Part shown: positions 1-7,404 of the stretch, one piece after another
Layout: each line of letters opens with the position of its first letter
Numbering within the stretch: position 1 is the first letter of the stretch
NCBI GenBank assembly: GCA_018223435.1
Contig: JAGTTO010000001.1
Location: 496,001-560,000 of the forward strand
Origin: Lachnospiraceae bacterium Marseille-Q4251
Lineage (GTDB): Bacteria; Bacillota; Clostridia; Lachnospirales; Lachnospiraceae
DNA: 64,000 nt
Reading direction: 5' to 3'
Notes under the pieces: generated by a model
The model's database searches: none
Seen by the model: only the letters and a program-made list of their open reading frames with translations
What the model was told of the DNA's origin: nothing
Program-made: the position numbers and the translations under genes

Positions 1-256
1 TTCTGCCCACATGGGTGATTTTACCGATGAGAACGACGGTATCATTCAGGAAAGCCGCTTTCTTAAAGTTCAGATTGTCGATGGAGGCCGTCGTGATCCG
101 GCACTCGGAATGGCGGGTCGCCACGATTCCTGCCAGCTCGTCGATCCACATGAGCAGCTGGCCACCGAAAAGCCGGCCATAACCGTTAATGTGCCGGTGC
201 ATCAGAAGATAAGTCTGTTCTGTGAGGGAATCCTCCACTCGTTTCATTTTTTTCAA
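1..256 (-). CDS. Acyl-CoA thioesterase, hotdog fold (partial, 3' end outside window)
   Basis: The 5' part of a minus-strand gene that runs off the window start. The visible residues include NGYGRLFGGQLLMWIDE and a following ATRHS, the hallmark of YciA-like hotdog thioesterases, which hydrolyse acyl-CoA to free acid and CoA in the cytoplasm. The start is uncertain. A TTG at 256 lies at optimal distance from AGAAAGGA (about 9 bases after AGG), while an in-frame ATG at 247 is further away and an ATG at 265 is too close. The gene is divergent from the LysR regulator. The substrate cannot be told from this fragment. Confidence 0.75.
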   Translation of the reverse strand, partial: MKKMKRVEDSLTEQTYLLMHRHINGYGRLFGGQLLMWIDELAGIVATRHSECRITTASIDNLNFKKAAFLNDTVVLIGKITHVGR

Positions 257-287
257 AGTAATCATCCTTTCTATTAAAAACTGATAC

Positions 288-315
288 TTGCCATATCAAA
301 ATTTTATGCTAAAAT
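288..315 (+). promoter_or_regulatory. Candidate sigma-A promoter for the LysR gene
   Basis: TTGCCA at 288-293 and TAAAAT at 310-315 are separated by 16 bases and lie about 80 bases before the LysR start, inside the divergent intergenic region where LysR proteins usually autoregulate. Confidence 0.5.
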
Positions 316-392
316 AGATAATAGTGCAAGCCTCCCGGTTTTTTGACAAAACAAGAGATAAGAAACCGGTATACGACAAAGGAGCTTTTATT

Positions 393-1307
393 ATGTCTGT
401 AAATTTTGAGTATTACAAGATTTTTTATTATGTTGCCAAATATAAAAGTATCACCCAGGCGGCGTCTCTGCTTTATTCCAGCCAGCCTTCCATTTCCCGG
501 ATGATCAAGATCCTGGAGCAGGAGCTGGGCTGTACGCTTTTCATCCGTACCCGGAAGGGCGTGGCTCTGACTCCGGAAGGGGAAGAACTTTTCGACCATG
601 TGGCCCCTGCCTGTGAGGAGCTTTTCGTGGGGGAAGAACTGCTCTCCCGCTCTTACGGCCTTCAGGGTGATACGATCCGCATCGGCGCCAGCGAGACGGC
701 TCTTCGCTGTTTTCTCTTTGATAATCTGGAGCTTTTCTATGCGGAGCATCCTGCCATCAAGCTGAAAATCTACAATCACACGGCCTCCGAGGCTCTGGAA
801 AACCTGAAAAACGGTAACGTGGATCTGGCCGTTGTCTCCACACCGCTGGAACTCGTTCCTCCCATGCGGATGACCCGTCTCCTGCCGATTCAGGAAATCT
901 GCATCTGCGGTCCCCGCTATCAGCATCTTCTGGACCATGCCATCGAGCTGGAAGAACTGGTACGCTATCCCCTTATCACTCTCGCCAAAGGAACCCGTAC
1001 GCGGGCTTTTTATGAGAACTTTTTTGAGCGCCACGGCCAGATTCTGAATCCGGATATCGAGGTGGAAACCTCCGATCTCGTTCTTCCCGGCGTCCGCGCC
1101 AATCTGGGAATCGGCTTTATCCCGGAAACCTTCGCCCATGTGCCTCTGGAGCGCGAGGAAGTCTTCCAGCTGAAGCTGAAGGAAGACATACCGGAACGCT
1201 ATGTCTGCCTCGTGGAAGATACCTCCAAGCAACCCGGGCTGGCTGCAAGGCTTCTGATCAAATATCTGACCGCCCATGGCAGCAGTGATTCCTCAAATAC
1301 CCCTTAA
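393..1307 (+). CDS. LysR-family transcriptional regulator
   Basis: A 304-residue cytoplasmic DNA-binding regulator. The N-terminal winged helix-turn-helix is clear (YYVAKYKSITQAASLLYSSQPSISRMIKILEQELG), followed by the usual linker and a periplasmic-binding-like effector domain from about residue 90. The ATG at 393 is chosen because AAAGGAG sits 8 bases upstream; the frame is open further upstream but without a ribosome site. Length matches the family (about 300). It is divergent from the thioesterase and is followed 123 bases later by an AEC-type carrier on the same strand, so that carrier is the likely target. The effector is unknown. Confidence 0.9.
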   Translation: MSVNFEYYKIFYYVAKYKSITQAASLLYSSQPSISRMIKILEQELGCTLFIRTRKGVALTPEGEELFDHVAPACEELFVGEELLSRSYGLQGDTIRIGASETALRCFLFDNLELFYAEHPAIKLKIYNHTASEALENLKNGNVDLAVVSTPLELVPPMRMTRLLPIQEICICGPRYQHLLDHAIELEELVRYPLITLAKGTRTRAFYENFFERHGQILNPDIEVETSDLVLPGVRANLGIGFIPETFAHVPLEREEVFQLKLKEDIPERYVCLVEDTSKQPGLAARLLIKYLTAHGSSDSSNTP

Positions 1308-1368
1308 TTGTCTTTTTTCGCACTGCTTTTACTATAACAGACTTTTTTCTTTTTTTCCATCCCCTCTC

Positions 1369-1397
1369 TGGTCAATCTTTTCCGAAAGTGCTACAAT
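1369..1397 (+). promoter_or_regulatory. Candidate promoter for the AEC carrier
   Basis: TGGTCA at 1369-1374 and TACAAT at 1392-1397, 17 bases apart, lie about 34 bases before the GTG start. The -35 match is only 4 of 6. Confidence 0.35.
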
Positions 1398-1430
1398 GGA
1401 GAAGATTGTCAAAACGAGAGGAGTGTTTTT

Positions 1431-2375
1431 GTGGATAATCTAATTTTCTGTCTGAATGCCACCATCCCTATTTTTCTTACCCTGCTTCTGGGTGCTTTTT
1501 TCCGAAAGGTCGGTCTTTTTACACCGGATTTTGTCAAGCAGGTAAACCGTTTCGTCTTCCAGGGCGCTCTCCCGGTGCTCCTTTTTCAGGATCTGGGGAC
1601 CTCAGATTTTGCCGGGCTCTGGGATGGAAAATTTGTTCTGTTCTGTTTCCTGGCTACGTTTTTCAGTATCGTCATCAGCATTGTGATTTCCTTTTTCTTA
1701 AAGGACGGTTCCCTGAAAGGAGAATTTGTCCAGGCTTCCTATCGGAGCAGCGCCGCTCTTTTCGGCATTGCTTTCGTGGAAAATGTCTACGGAGACTCCG
1801 GTATGGCCCCGCTGATGATTCTCGGTACCGTTCCTCTTTACAATATCATGGCTGTGATTGTGCTTTCTTTCTTAAAGCCCGGCATCAAGTCCATTGATCG
1901 TCCGCTGCTGAAGAAAACCATCTGGGGAATCCTCACCAATCCGATCATTCTGGGCATTGTGGCTGGTTCTCTCTGGTCTCTCTCCGGCCTTACCATGCCG
2001 CTTATCATGGAAAAGACCGTACATAACGTGGCTGTCCTGGCTACGCCTTTAGGTCTTATGGCCATGGGAGCTTCCTTCGATGGAAAAAAAGCCGTCGCCA
2101 GTTTAAAACCTGCTCTGCTGGCCAGCTTCAATAAGCTGGTGCTTTTTGCAGTCATCTTCCTGCCCCTGGCTGTTCTGCTGAAATTCCACGGAAGTGAACT
2201 GCTCTCCATCCTCGTAATGCTGGGCTCCCCCACTACCATCAGCTGCTACATCATGGCCAAAAATATGGACCATGACGGAGCCCTCACCTCTAACACGGTC
2301 CTCATCACCACCCTGGCCAGCGCCTTTACCATGACGGGGTGGCTGTATGTGCTGAAGGTGGTGGGATTGATATAG
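1431..2375 (+). CDS. AEC-family transporter (auxin efflux carrier-like permease)
   Basis: A 314-residue integral membrane protein with about ten hydrophobic segments in two halves. The N-terminal half carries the FRKVGLFTPDFVKQVNRFVFQGALPVLLF region and the C-terminal half a GSPTTISCYIMAKNM region, both typical of the AEC/Mem_trans family that moves small organic acids or amino acids. The GTG start at 1431 is supported by GAGAGGAG ending 7 bases upstream. It sits directly after the LysR gene on the same strand, suggesting substrate-responsive control. Substrate is not predictable; malate/malonate-type carriers are one known group. Confidence 0.85.
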   Translation: MDNLIFCLNATIPIFLTLLLGAFFRKVGLFTPDFVKQVNRFVFQGALPVLLFQDLGTSDFAGLWDGKFVLFCFLATFFSIVISIVISFFLKDGSLKGEFVQASYRSSAALFGIAFVENVYGDSGMAPLMILGTVPLYNIMAVIVLSFLKPGIKSIDRPLLKKTIWGILTNPIILGIVAGSLWSLSGLTMPLIMEKTVHNVAVLATPLGLMAMGASFDGKKAVASLKPALLASFNKLVLFAVIFLPLAVLLKFHGSELLSILVMLGSPTTISCYIMAKNMDHDGALTSNTVLITTLASAFTMTGWLYVLKVVGLI

Positions 2376-2425
2376 AAAACAAATAAAAATCACATTTTTG
2401 CAATTTTACTTTTTTCAAAATGTCA

Positions 2426-2454
2426 TTGACAAACATAAAAAAATCTACTATACT
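2426..2454 (+). promoter_or_regulatory. Strong consensus promoter of a small antisense RNA
   Basis: TTGACA at 2426-2431, a 17-base spacer and TATACT at 2449-2454 form the best sigma-A promoter in the window. No open frame follows; the transcript would reach the stem-loop at 2495-2530 after roughly 70 bases. Confidence 0.8.
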
Positions 2455-2460
2455 GAAATT

Positions 2461-2533
2461 GTAACGAATGCGACAATAATGCTGGAGAAAAACGAAAACC
2501 CCAGGAGTGTGCGAGACTCTTGGGGTTTTCTAT
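2461..2533 (+). ncRNA. Putative antitoxin RNA of a par/Fst-like type I toxin-antitoxin locus
   Basis: The expected transcript of the 2426-2454 promoter, ending at the 2495-2530 stem-loop, is about 70 nucleotides. It points toward the toxin gene on the other strand. Two stretches near its 5' end recur in the same strand across the toxin mRNA region: positions 2465-2480 match 2638-2653 at 14 of 16 bases (one mismatch would be a G-U pair), and 2480-2487 (TGCTGGAG) equals 2681-2688. The first would pair with toxin codons 4-9 and the second with the toxin leader hairpin. This reproduces the layout known for RNA II of the pAD1 par locus: convergent genes, shared terminator and two interaction repeats. 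Existence of the RNA is inferred. Confidence 0.6.
2495..2530. terminator. Bidirectional terminator shared by toxin and antitoxin RNAs
   Basis: AAAACCCCAGGAGT at 2495-2508 pairs with ACTCTTGGGGTTTT at 2517-2530 around a short loop. One position is G-U in the plus-strand RNA and C-A in the minus-strand RNA, so it should fold better for the plus-strand transcript. U-rich sequence follows on both sides. Confidence 0.8.
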
Positions 2534-2566
2534 GCTCTTTTATGTAAAGCGGCTTAGACCTTCAGG

Positions 2567-2662
2567 CTACTGCCTTTTCTTTCTGTCCAGCCATTTGCAG
2601 ATATAATAGCTGACTATACCTGCCAGGACAGAAACTACGAAAGCAACAATAATTTCTACCAT
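2567..2662 (-). CDS. Putative type I toxin, 31-residue membrane peptide
   Basis: A 31-codon frame, not previously expected from ORF length alone. It encodes a short acidic start (MVEII), a hydrophobic helix of about 20 residues (positions 4-22) ending YYICKW, and a basic tail LDRKKRQ. This is the shape of Fst/TxpA-like and holin-like type I toxins that insert in the membrane. The ribosome site AGAAAGGAGGTGAT is a full 14-base complement to the 16S 3' end, 9 bases from the ATG, and sits in a leader hairpin. An extended -10 promoter lies about 43 bases upstream of the ATG. Together with the convergent small RNA this supports a toxin role; the family assignment and toxicity are inferred. Confidence 0.65.
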   Translation of the reverse strand: MVEIIVAFVVSVLAGIVSYYICKWLDRKKRQ

Positions 2663-2670
2663 TTATCATC

Positions 2671-2690
2671 ACCTCCTTTCTGCTGGAGGT
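2671..2690 (-). promoter_or_regulatory. Leader hairpin sequestering the toxin Shine-Dalgarno
   Basis: ACCTCC (2671-2676) and GGAGGT (2685-2690) form a perfect six-pair stem with an eight-base loop. On the mRNA the GGAGGT of the ribosome site is paired to an upstream anti-Shine-Dalgarno. The antitoxin RNA stretch 2480-2487 is complementary to the upstream arm and loop. Confidence 0.7.
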
Positions 2691-2704
2691 TCGGCAGCTT
2701 TTAT

Positions 2705-2733
2705 AGTATATCATATATACATTTGCAATTCTA
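2705..2733 (-). promoter_or_regulatory. Extended -10 promoter of the toxin gene
   Basis: Read on the minus strand: TGATATACT, that is TG-N-TATACT with the hexamer at 2705-2710, and a weak -35 TAGAAT at 2728-2733 after 17 bases. Transcription would begin near 2698 and give a leader of about 36 bases. Confidence 0.55.
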
Positions 2734-2797
2734 CTAATTACATTAAAATTCTTATCATATATTTTTGCTGTTTATAAAATTGCATATATGTTTGCAC

Positions 2798-2837
2798 AAA
2801 AAAAGTACCGTGGCGATCAAACCACGGTACTTTTTTT
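2798..2837 (-). terminator. Terminator of the GGGtGRT operon
   Basis: AAAAAAAGTACCGTGG and CCACGGTACTTTTTTT are exact inverted arms around an eight-base loop, 21 bases past the GGGtGRT stop codon, with a run of T on the minus-strand side. Confidence 0.9.
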
Positions 2838-2857
2838 ATCTTAATTGTCAGTTCAGA

Positions 2858-3868
2858 TTAGAATTTTCCCTGAGAAGCTGCCTCTTCGATGGATACAGCA
2901 ACTGCAACGGTCATACCAACCATCGGGTTGTTACCAGCACCGATCAGACCCATCATCTCAACGTGAGCCGGAACGGAGGAGGAACCTGCGAACTGTGCAT
3001 CGGAGTGCATACGGCCAAGAGTATCGGTCATACCATAGGAAGCCGGGCCTGCTGCCATGTTATCCGGATGCAGGGTACGTCCTGTACCACCACCGGAAGC
3101 AACGGAGAAGTATTTCTTACCAGCTTCGATACGCTCTTTCTTGTAGGTACCTGCTACCGGATGCTGGAAGCGGGTCGGGTTGGTGGAGTTTCCGGTGATG
3201 GAAACGTCAACGTTCTCTTTCCACATGATAGCAACGCCCTCACGAACGTCGTTAGCGCCGTAGCAGTTTACTTTTGCACGGGGACCATCAGAGTAAGCCT
3301 TGCGGAATACCTCTTTCAGCTCGCCGGTGTAGTAATCGTACTCAGTCTCAACATAGGTGAAACCGTTGATACGGGCGATGATCTGAGCAGCGTCTTTTCC
3401 AAGACCGTTCAGGATAACGCGGAGCGGTTTCTGACGTACACGGTTAGCTTTGGTAGCGATACCGATAGCGCCCTCTGCTGCTGCGAAGGACTCGTGGCCT
3501 GCCAGAAATGCGAAGCACTCGGTATCCTCCTCCAGAAGCATTTTACCAAGGTTACCATGTCCAAGACCTACTTTACGCTGGTCAGCAACGGAACCCGGGA
3601 TACAGAAAGCCTGAAGGCCCTCTCCGATAGCTGCTGCAGCCTCGGAAGCCTTGCGGCAGTTCTTTTTGATAGCGATCGCTGCGCCTACGATGTATGCCCA
3701 GCATGCATTCTCAAAGCAGATCGGCTGAATGCCTTTGATCTGATCGTAAACGTTCAGACCGGCATCTTTGGTGATCTTCTCAGCCTCTTCGATAGAAGAG
3801 ATGCCGTAGCTGTTCAGGACAGCGTTGATTTTATCAATACGTCTTTCATATGATTCAAATAAAGCCAT
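2858..3868 (-). CDS. GGGtGRT family protein
   Basis: A 336-residue soluble protein containing the family-naming motif in SGGGTGRTLHPDNMAAG near residue 260, plus GHESFAAAEGAIG and a GAGNNPMVGMTVAVAVS C-terminal segment. The family is recognised by this motif, but no biochemical role is established that I know of. It is second in a two-gene unit, 19 bases after a NifU-like Fe-S scaffold gene, and followed by a strong terminator. That pairing recurs in anaerobic Firmicutes, which suggests a joint role in cofactor or Fe-S chemistry; this is inference. Confidence 0.9.
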   Translation of the reverse strand: MALFESYERRIDKINAVLNSYGISSIEEAEKITKDAGLNVYDQIKGIQPICFENACWAYIVGAAIAIKKNCRKASEAAAAIGEGLQAFCIPGSVADQRKVGLGHGNLGKMLLEEDTECFAFLAGHESFAAAEGAIGIATKANRVRQKPLRVILNGLGKDAAQIIARINGFTYVETEYDYYTGELKEVFRKAYSDGPRAKVNCYGANDVREGVAIMWKENVDVSITGNSTNPTRFQHPVAGTYKKERIEAGKKYFSVASGGGTGRTLHPDNMAAGPASYGMTDTLGRMHSDAQFAGSSSVPAHVEMMGLIGAGNNPMVGMTVAVAVSIEEAASQGKF

Positions 3869-3887
3869 GATCTATATTCCTCCTCGA

Positions 3888-4580
3888 TTACTCTTTTCTC
3901 GGGTCAATGATTTTAACAGCATCTGCGATACGGCCATACTGACCTTTTGCTTTCTCGTAAGCAGTGTTGGGGTCATCGCCCTTTTTGATGAAGTCGGTCA
4001 TTTTGCCGAGGTTTACAAACTGGTAACCGATGATGCAGCCCTCTTCGTCCAGGCCGATTCCGGTAACATAACCCTCTGCCATCTCCAGATAACGCGGGCC
4101 TTTTTTCAGAGTACCGTACATGGTACCAACCTGAGAACGAAGTCCTTTACCAAGGTCCTCAAGACCTGCTCCAACCGGAAGTCCTTCTTCGGAGAATGCA
4201 CTCTGGGTACGTCCGTAAACGATCTGCAGGAAGAGTTCTCTCATAGCAGTATTGATAGCGTCACATACAAGGTCGGTGTTCAGCGCCTCCATGACGGTTC
4301 TTCCCGGAAGAACCTCAGCAGCCATTGCTGCGGAATGGGTCATACCGGAACATCCGATAGTCTCAACCAGAGCCTCCTGGATGATGCCCTCTTTAACGTT
4401 CAGAGTCAATTTGCATGCACCCTGCTGCGGAGCACACCAGCCGACACCGTGAGTCAGACCGGAAATGTCTTTGACATCTTTGGCTTTTACCCATTTTGCT
4501 TCTTCGGGGATGGGAGCTGCGCCGTGATTAACACCCTGTGCAACTGTACACATCTGTTCTACTTCCTGTGAATAAATCAT
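3888..4580 (-). CDS. NifU/IscU-like iron-sulfur cluster assembly scaffold protein
   Basis: A 230-residue protein with the scaffold-like N-terminal domain. Candidate ligand cysteines sit in GVGWCAPQQGACKL, ETIGCSGMTHSAAM and DLVCDAINTAMREL, a layout similar to IscU/NifU scaffolds on which clusters are built. The C-terminal 90 residues (LRSQVGTMYGTLKKGPRYLEM onward) are an added domain not in ordinary IscU. The ATG has AAAGGAG upstream. It is the first gene of the pair with GGGtGRT. The Fe-S role comes from family resemblance; a specialised client is likely but unknown. Confidence 0.85.
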   Translation of the reverse strand: MIYSQEVEQMCTVAQGVNHGAAPIPEEAKWVKAKDVKDISGLTHGVGWCAPQQGACKLTLNVKEGIIQEALVETIGCSGMTHSAAMAAEVLPGRTVMEALNTDLVCDAINTAMRELFLQIVYGRTQSAFSEEGLPVGAGLEDLGKGLRSQVGTMYGTLKKGPRYLEMAEGYVTGIGLDEEGCIIGYQFVNLGKMTDFIKKGDDPNTAYEKAKGQYGRIADAVKIIDPRKE

Positions 4581-4793
4581 TGTAAGACTCCTTTCAAGTT
4601 AAATACTTTACCAGCAGCGACAGCAAAACCTTGAGCAGTGGTTTCAGCTGCAGGCGATCCGCCCTGCTGCCTGTTCTATGTATGCCGGGTCAGATGAACC
4701 CACGCCATACCTGATTGTATTTTCTCATAAATCGTAGAAAAAATCCAGTATATTTTTCAACTTTTTTCACTGCTTTTTTCGTAAATTTGTCAG

Positions 4794-4825
4794 AAAAAGA
4801 CTGCCCCCGGCCAGGAGACAGTCTT
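4794..4825 (-). terminator. Terminator of the MATE-EamA unit
   Basis: AAGACTG (4797-4803) and CAGTCTT (4819-4825) are inverted, with a T run on the minus-strand side, a few bases after the EamA stop codon. The stretch 4581-4793 otherwise holds only the leader of the Fe-S scaffold gene and no gene that I can see. Confidence 0.65.
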
Positions 4826-4830
4826 CCTTC

Positions 4831-5715
4831 TCATTTCTTATCCGGCAGCTGGGCCAGAATGATGGCCGCAAACATGACCACACAGCCCAAAAGTTCCCGT
4901 CCGGAGAGCTGCTGTTTTAAGAGCACCCAGCCCGCCAGCACGGAAATCACAGATTCCAGACTCAGAATCAGAGAAGCCACCGTGGGGTCCATATTCTTCT
5001 GGCCGATGACCTGCAGGGTATACCCGACTCCGCTGGAAAAAATGCCCGCGTAGAGAATGGGCAGCCAGGCAGAACAGATCGCCCCCAGCTCCGGCTTCTC
5101 AAAGAGAAACATGGGAATGGCGGACAACACGCCGCAGACCAGAAACTGGATGCAGGAAAGCTTTACCCCGTCCACCTTCGGCGAAAAATGATCGATGACC
5201 AGAATGTGGATGGCAAATACCAGCGCGCAGAGAAGCACCAGGGCATCTCCTTTTCCCAGGGAAAGCTTCTCCGTCATGCAGAGAAGATAAAGACCAGCCA
5301 CCGCCAGAAACACGCTGATCCAGACCTTTATGCCCGCTCTTCTTTTCAGGAAAATTCCCAGGATTGGCACCAGCACAATGTACATGGCCGTGATAAAACC
5401 GGCCTTTCCGACGGTGGTATAGTTGATTCCGATCTGCTGGAGGTTGCTGGCGATACAGAGAACAGTTCCGCAGAGGATTCCGCCAATGAGCAGAGTCTTC
5501 GGGTTATCCTCTATTTTCTTCTCTTTCGGTTCTCTCTTGCCCAGGAAAAAAATGCAAGGCAGTAAAGTCAGGCCTCCGATGACATTTCGTACCGCATTAA
5601 AAGTAAACGGCTCCACAGAATAATCCTTAGCCTTACTCTGGGCCACAAAAGCCACGCCCCAGATAAAAGCCGCCAGGAATAAAAGCAGGGGGCTCTTGAT
5701 GTCTGTCTTTTTCAT
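4831..5715 (-). CDS. EamA/DMT-family transporter
   Basis: A 294-residue membrane protein with ten predicted helices arranged as two EamA repeats: residues about 8-140 beginning FLAAFIWGVAFVAQSKA and about 155-290 ending LGCVVMFAAIILAQ. The second-repeat signature GYTLQVIGQKNMDPTVASLILSLE is typical of drug/metabolite transporters that export amino acids or small metabolites. The start has GAGGAGAG upstream. It follows the MATE gene by 18 bases, so both are probably co-transcribed. Substrate unknown. Confidence 0.88.
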   Translation of the reverse strand: MKKTDIKSPLLLFLAAFIWGVAFVAQSKAKDYSVEPFTFNAVRNVIGGLTLLPCIFFLGKREPKEKKIEDNPKTLLIGGILCGTVLCIASNLQQIGINYTTVGKAGFITAMYIVLVPILGIFLKRRAGIKVWISVFLAVAGLYLLCMTEKLSLGKGDALVLLCALVFAIHILVIDHFSPKVDGVKLSCIQFLVCGVLSAIPMFLFEKPELGAICSAWLPILYAGIFSSGVGYTLQVIGQKNMDPTVASLILSLESVISVLAGWVLLKQQLSGRELLGCVVMFAAIILAQLPDKK

Positions 5716-5733
5716 TTTTAGTCTCTCCTCGTG

Positions 5734-7101
5734 TCAGATCTCGTCCCTCGTAATATTTTTCAGCCACTTCATACTGCGGTAATGCTTGATAACCCAGGGC
5801 CATTTCACAAACTCATCGGTGCAGAGCAGGAAATAAACAACCATGGGCGGAAGCTTCAGCACGAAAGCCGCGAAGAAGCCCAGAGGCACGGCGTAAACCC
5901 ACATATCGATGATGTCGCAGATAAAACCGAACCGGCTGTCGCCGCCCGCCCGGAAAACTCCGGCGATCAGCGTCGTATTCACAGCTCCGCCCATGATGTA
6001 GTACACATTGATGAGAAGCATGATTTTCAGATAACCCATAGCCGTCTCGTTGAAGGTGGCAAAATGGATCACAAAGGGCGATACGATAAGGATGATCACA
6101 CCGCCGATGATTCCGGTGAACACCGTCAGCTTCAGCGTCTTTCTGGCATCTTCCTTGGCCTCCTCGATCTCGTTGGCGCCGATTCTCTTACCGATGTAGA
6201 TGCCGCCTGCGCTGGCGATGGCAAAGCAGAATACCGTACTGAAGTTACGCACAACCACAACCAGGGAGTTGGCAGCCACCACGTCGCTTCCCATATGGCC
6301 CATGATGACGGAATACATGGAAAAAGCCACGCTCCAGATCACGTCATTTCCCAGGGCCGGCAGAGAGAGCCGCACAAAATCCTTCAAAAGAACGCCGCTC
6401 TTCTCAAACATCAGTCGGAACTGAAGCTTCACATCCTTGGAAAAAGCGGAAACCACCAGGCTGGCAATCAGCTGCACTGCACGGGAGGTGGAGGTTGCAA
6501 GAGCCACTCCTCTGATGCCCATTTTCGGAGCGCCAAAAAGGCCGAAAACGAAAACGGCATTCAGAATGATATTCAAAAGCAGTGCCGTCACGTTCAGAAG
6601 CATACTGATCCGCACGCGCTCAATACTTCTCAGGACGGAAAGGTAGATCTCAGAGACACCCCAGCACAGGTAACTGATACTGATGATCCGAAGGTACTGT
6701 CCTCCCAGGCAGATCAGCTCCTGATCCTCAGTAAAAAGCCTCATCATGGTCTCCGGTATAGCCGCCGCAGGTACCGCAAAGAGAATGGAAAAGCCCAGAG
6801 CAAAGCGAAGGGCGATACCCTCCACTTTCGCGATGGCCCGAAGGTCTTTCTTTCCCCAGTACTGAGCGCAGAGCATGGTGGAGCCTGTACCCAGACCGTA
6901 AAAGATCATATAGAGCACGTTGGTGTACTGAACCGCCAGGGAAGAGGCGGACACGGCGGACTGGCCCACCGAGTTCAGCATGATGACGTCTGCCGAGCTT
7001 ACGGCGGCACTGAAAAGATTCTGAATGATGATTGGAATGGCCAGGGCGAGAATTGCTTTGTAACTTTCCCACCCGTTCTTTTGTCTGATTCTTGTACTCA
7101 T
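5734..7101 (-). CDS. MATE-family multidrug/metabolite efflux transporter
   Basis: A 455-residue inner-membrane protein with about twelve helices in two MATE halves. The first half opens AILALAIPIIIQNLFSAAVSSADVIMLNSVGQSAVSASSLA, the second contains FVRLSLPALGNDVIWSVAFSMYSVIMGHMG. Such carriers export cationic or organic compounds in exchange for sodium or protons. A ribosome site (AGAAGGATGA) precedes the ATG. It leads a two-gene unit with the EamA transporter. The first structured repeat copy lies immediately upstream. Confidence 0.9.
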   Translation of the reverse strand: MSTRIRQKNGWESYKAILALAIPIIIQNLFSAAVSSADVIMLNSVGQSAVSASSLAVQYTNVLYMIFYGLGTGSTMLCAQYWGKKDLRAIAKVEGIALRFALGFSILFAVPAAAIPETMMRLFTEDQELICLGGQYLRIISISYLCWGVSEIYLSVLRSIERVRISMLLNVTALLLNIILNAVFVFGLFGAPKMGIRGVALATSTSRAVQLIASLVVSAFSKDVKLQFRLMFEKSGVLLKDFVRLSLPALGNDVIWSVAFSMYSVIMGHMGSDVVAANSLVVVVRNFSTVFCFAIASAGGIYIGKRIGANEIEEAKEDARKTLKLTVFTGIIGGVIILIVSPFVIHFATFNETAMGYLKIMLLINVYYIMGGAVNTTLIAGVFRAGGDSRFGFICDIIDMWVYAVPLGFFAAFVLKLPPMVVYFLLCTDEFVKWPWVIKHYRSMKWLKNITRDEI

Positions 7102-7134
7102 GATAATTCTGTCATCCTTCTATTGTGTTATAAA

Positions 7135-7390
7135 ATGATATGAGTGTCAAAAGGTCTTTTGACACTCATTTGATACCCGGATTGCTACGCTGCTACGCAG
7201 CTTCCGCAAGGTCTCCGCTCCGCTTCGGTCGGTGCTAAACGTGTGCCACTGGCACACAGCACCTCCAAATATTCGAAATCCGCTGATTTACTGCGTAAAT
7301 CGCTACTTTCTCATATTTGGCGTGTCCCAAGTTCAAAAGCCTTATCGTGCAAGCACGAACAGCTTTTTGACCTTTTGACACTGGTATCAT
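7135..7390 (+). repeat. Structured modular repeat, copy A
   Basis: Non-coding stretch filling the gap between rnfB and the MATE gene. Its ends are inverted: ATGATATGAGTGTCAAAAGG at 7135-7154 resembles the complement of 7369-7390. Internal stems are GAGTGTCAAAA/TTTTGACACTC (7142-7167), GGTGCT-GTGTGCC/GGCACAC-AGCACC (7231-7263), CCAAATAT/ATATTTGG (7265-7320) enclosing GATTTAC/GTAAATC, and AAAAGC/GCTTTT (7335-7367) enclosing CGTGC/GCACG. Two further copies are in the window. The first stem may also terminate the rnf transcript. No open frame of note; it resembles a MITE or a mobile structured RNA. Confidence 0.8.
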
Positions 7391-7404
7391 AAAATTGAAA
7401 TATT

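Noticed and set aside
5731..7143. Plus-strand open frame of 470 codons opposite the MATE gene
   Set aside because: Low-complexity, His/Asp/Gln-rich translation of the antisense strand of a membrane protein; not a gene.
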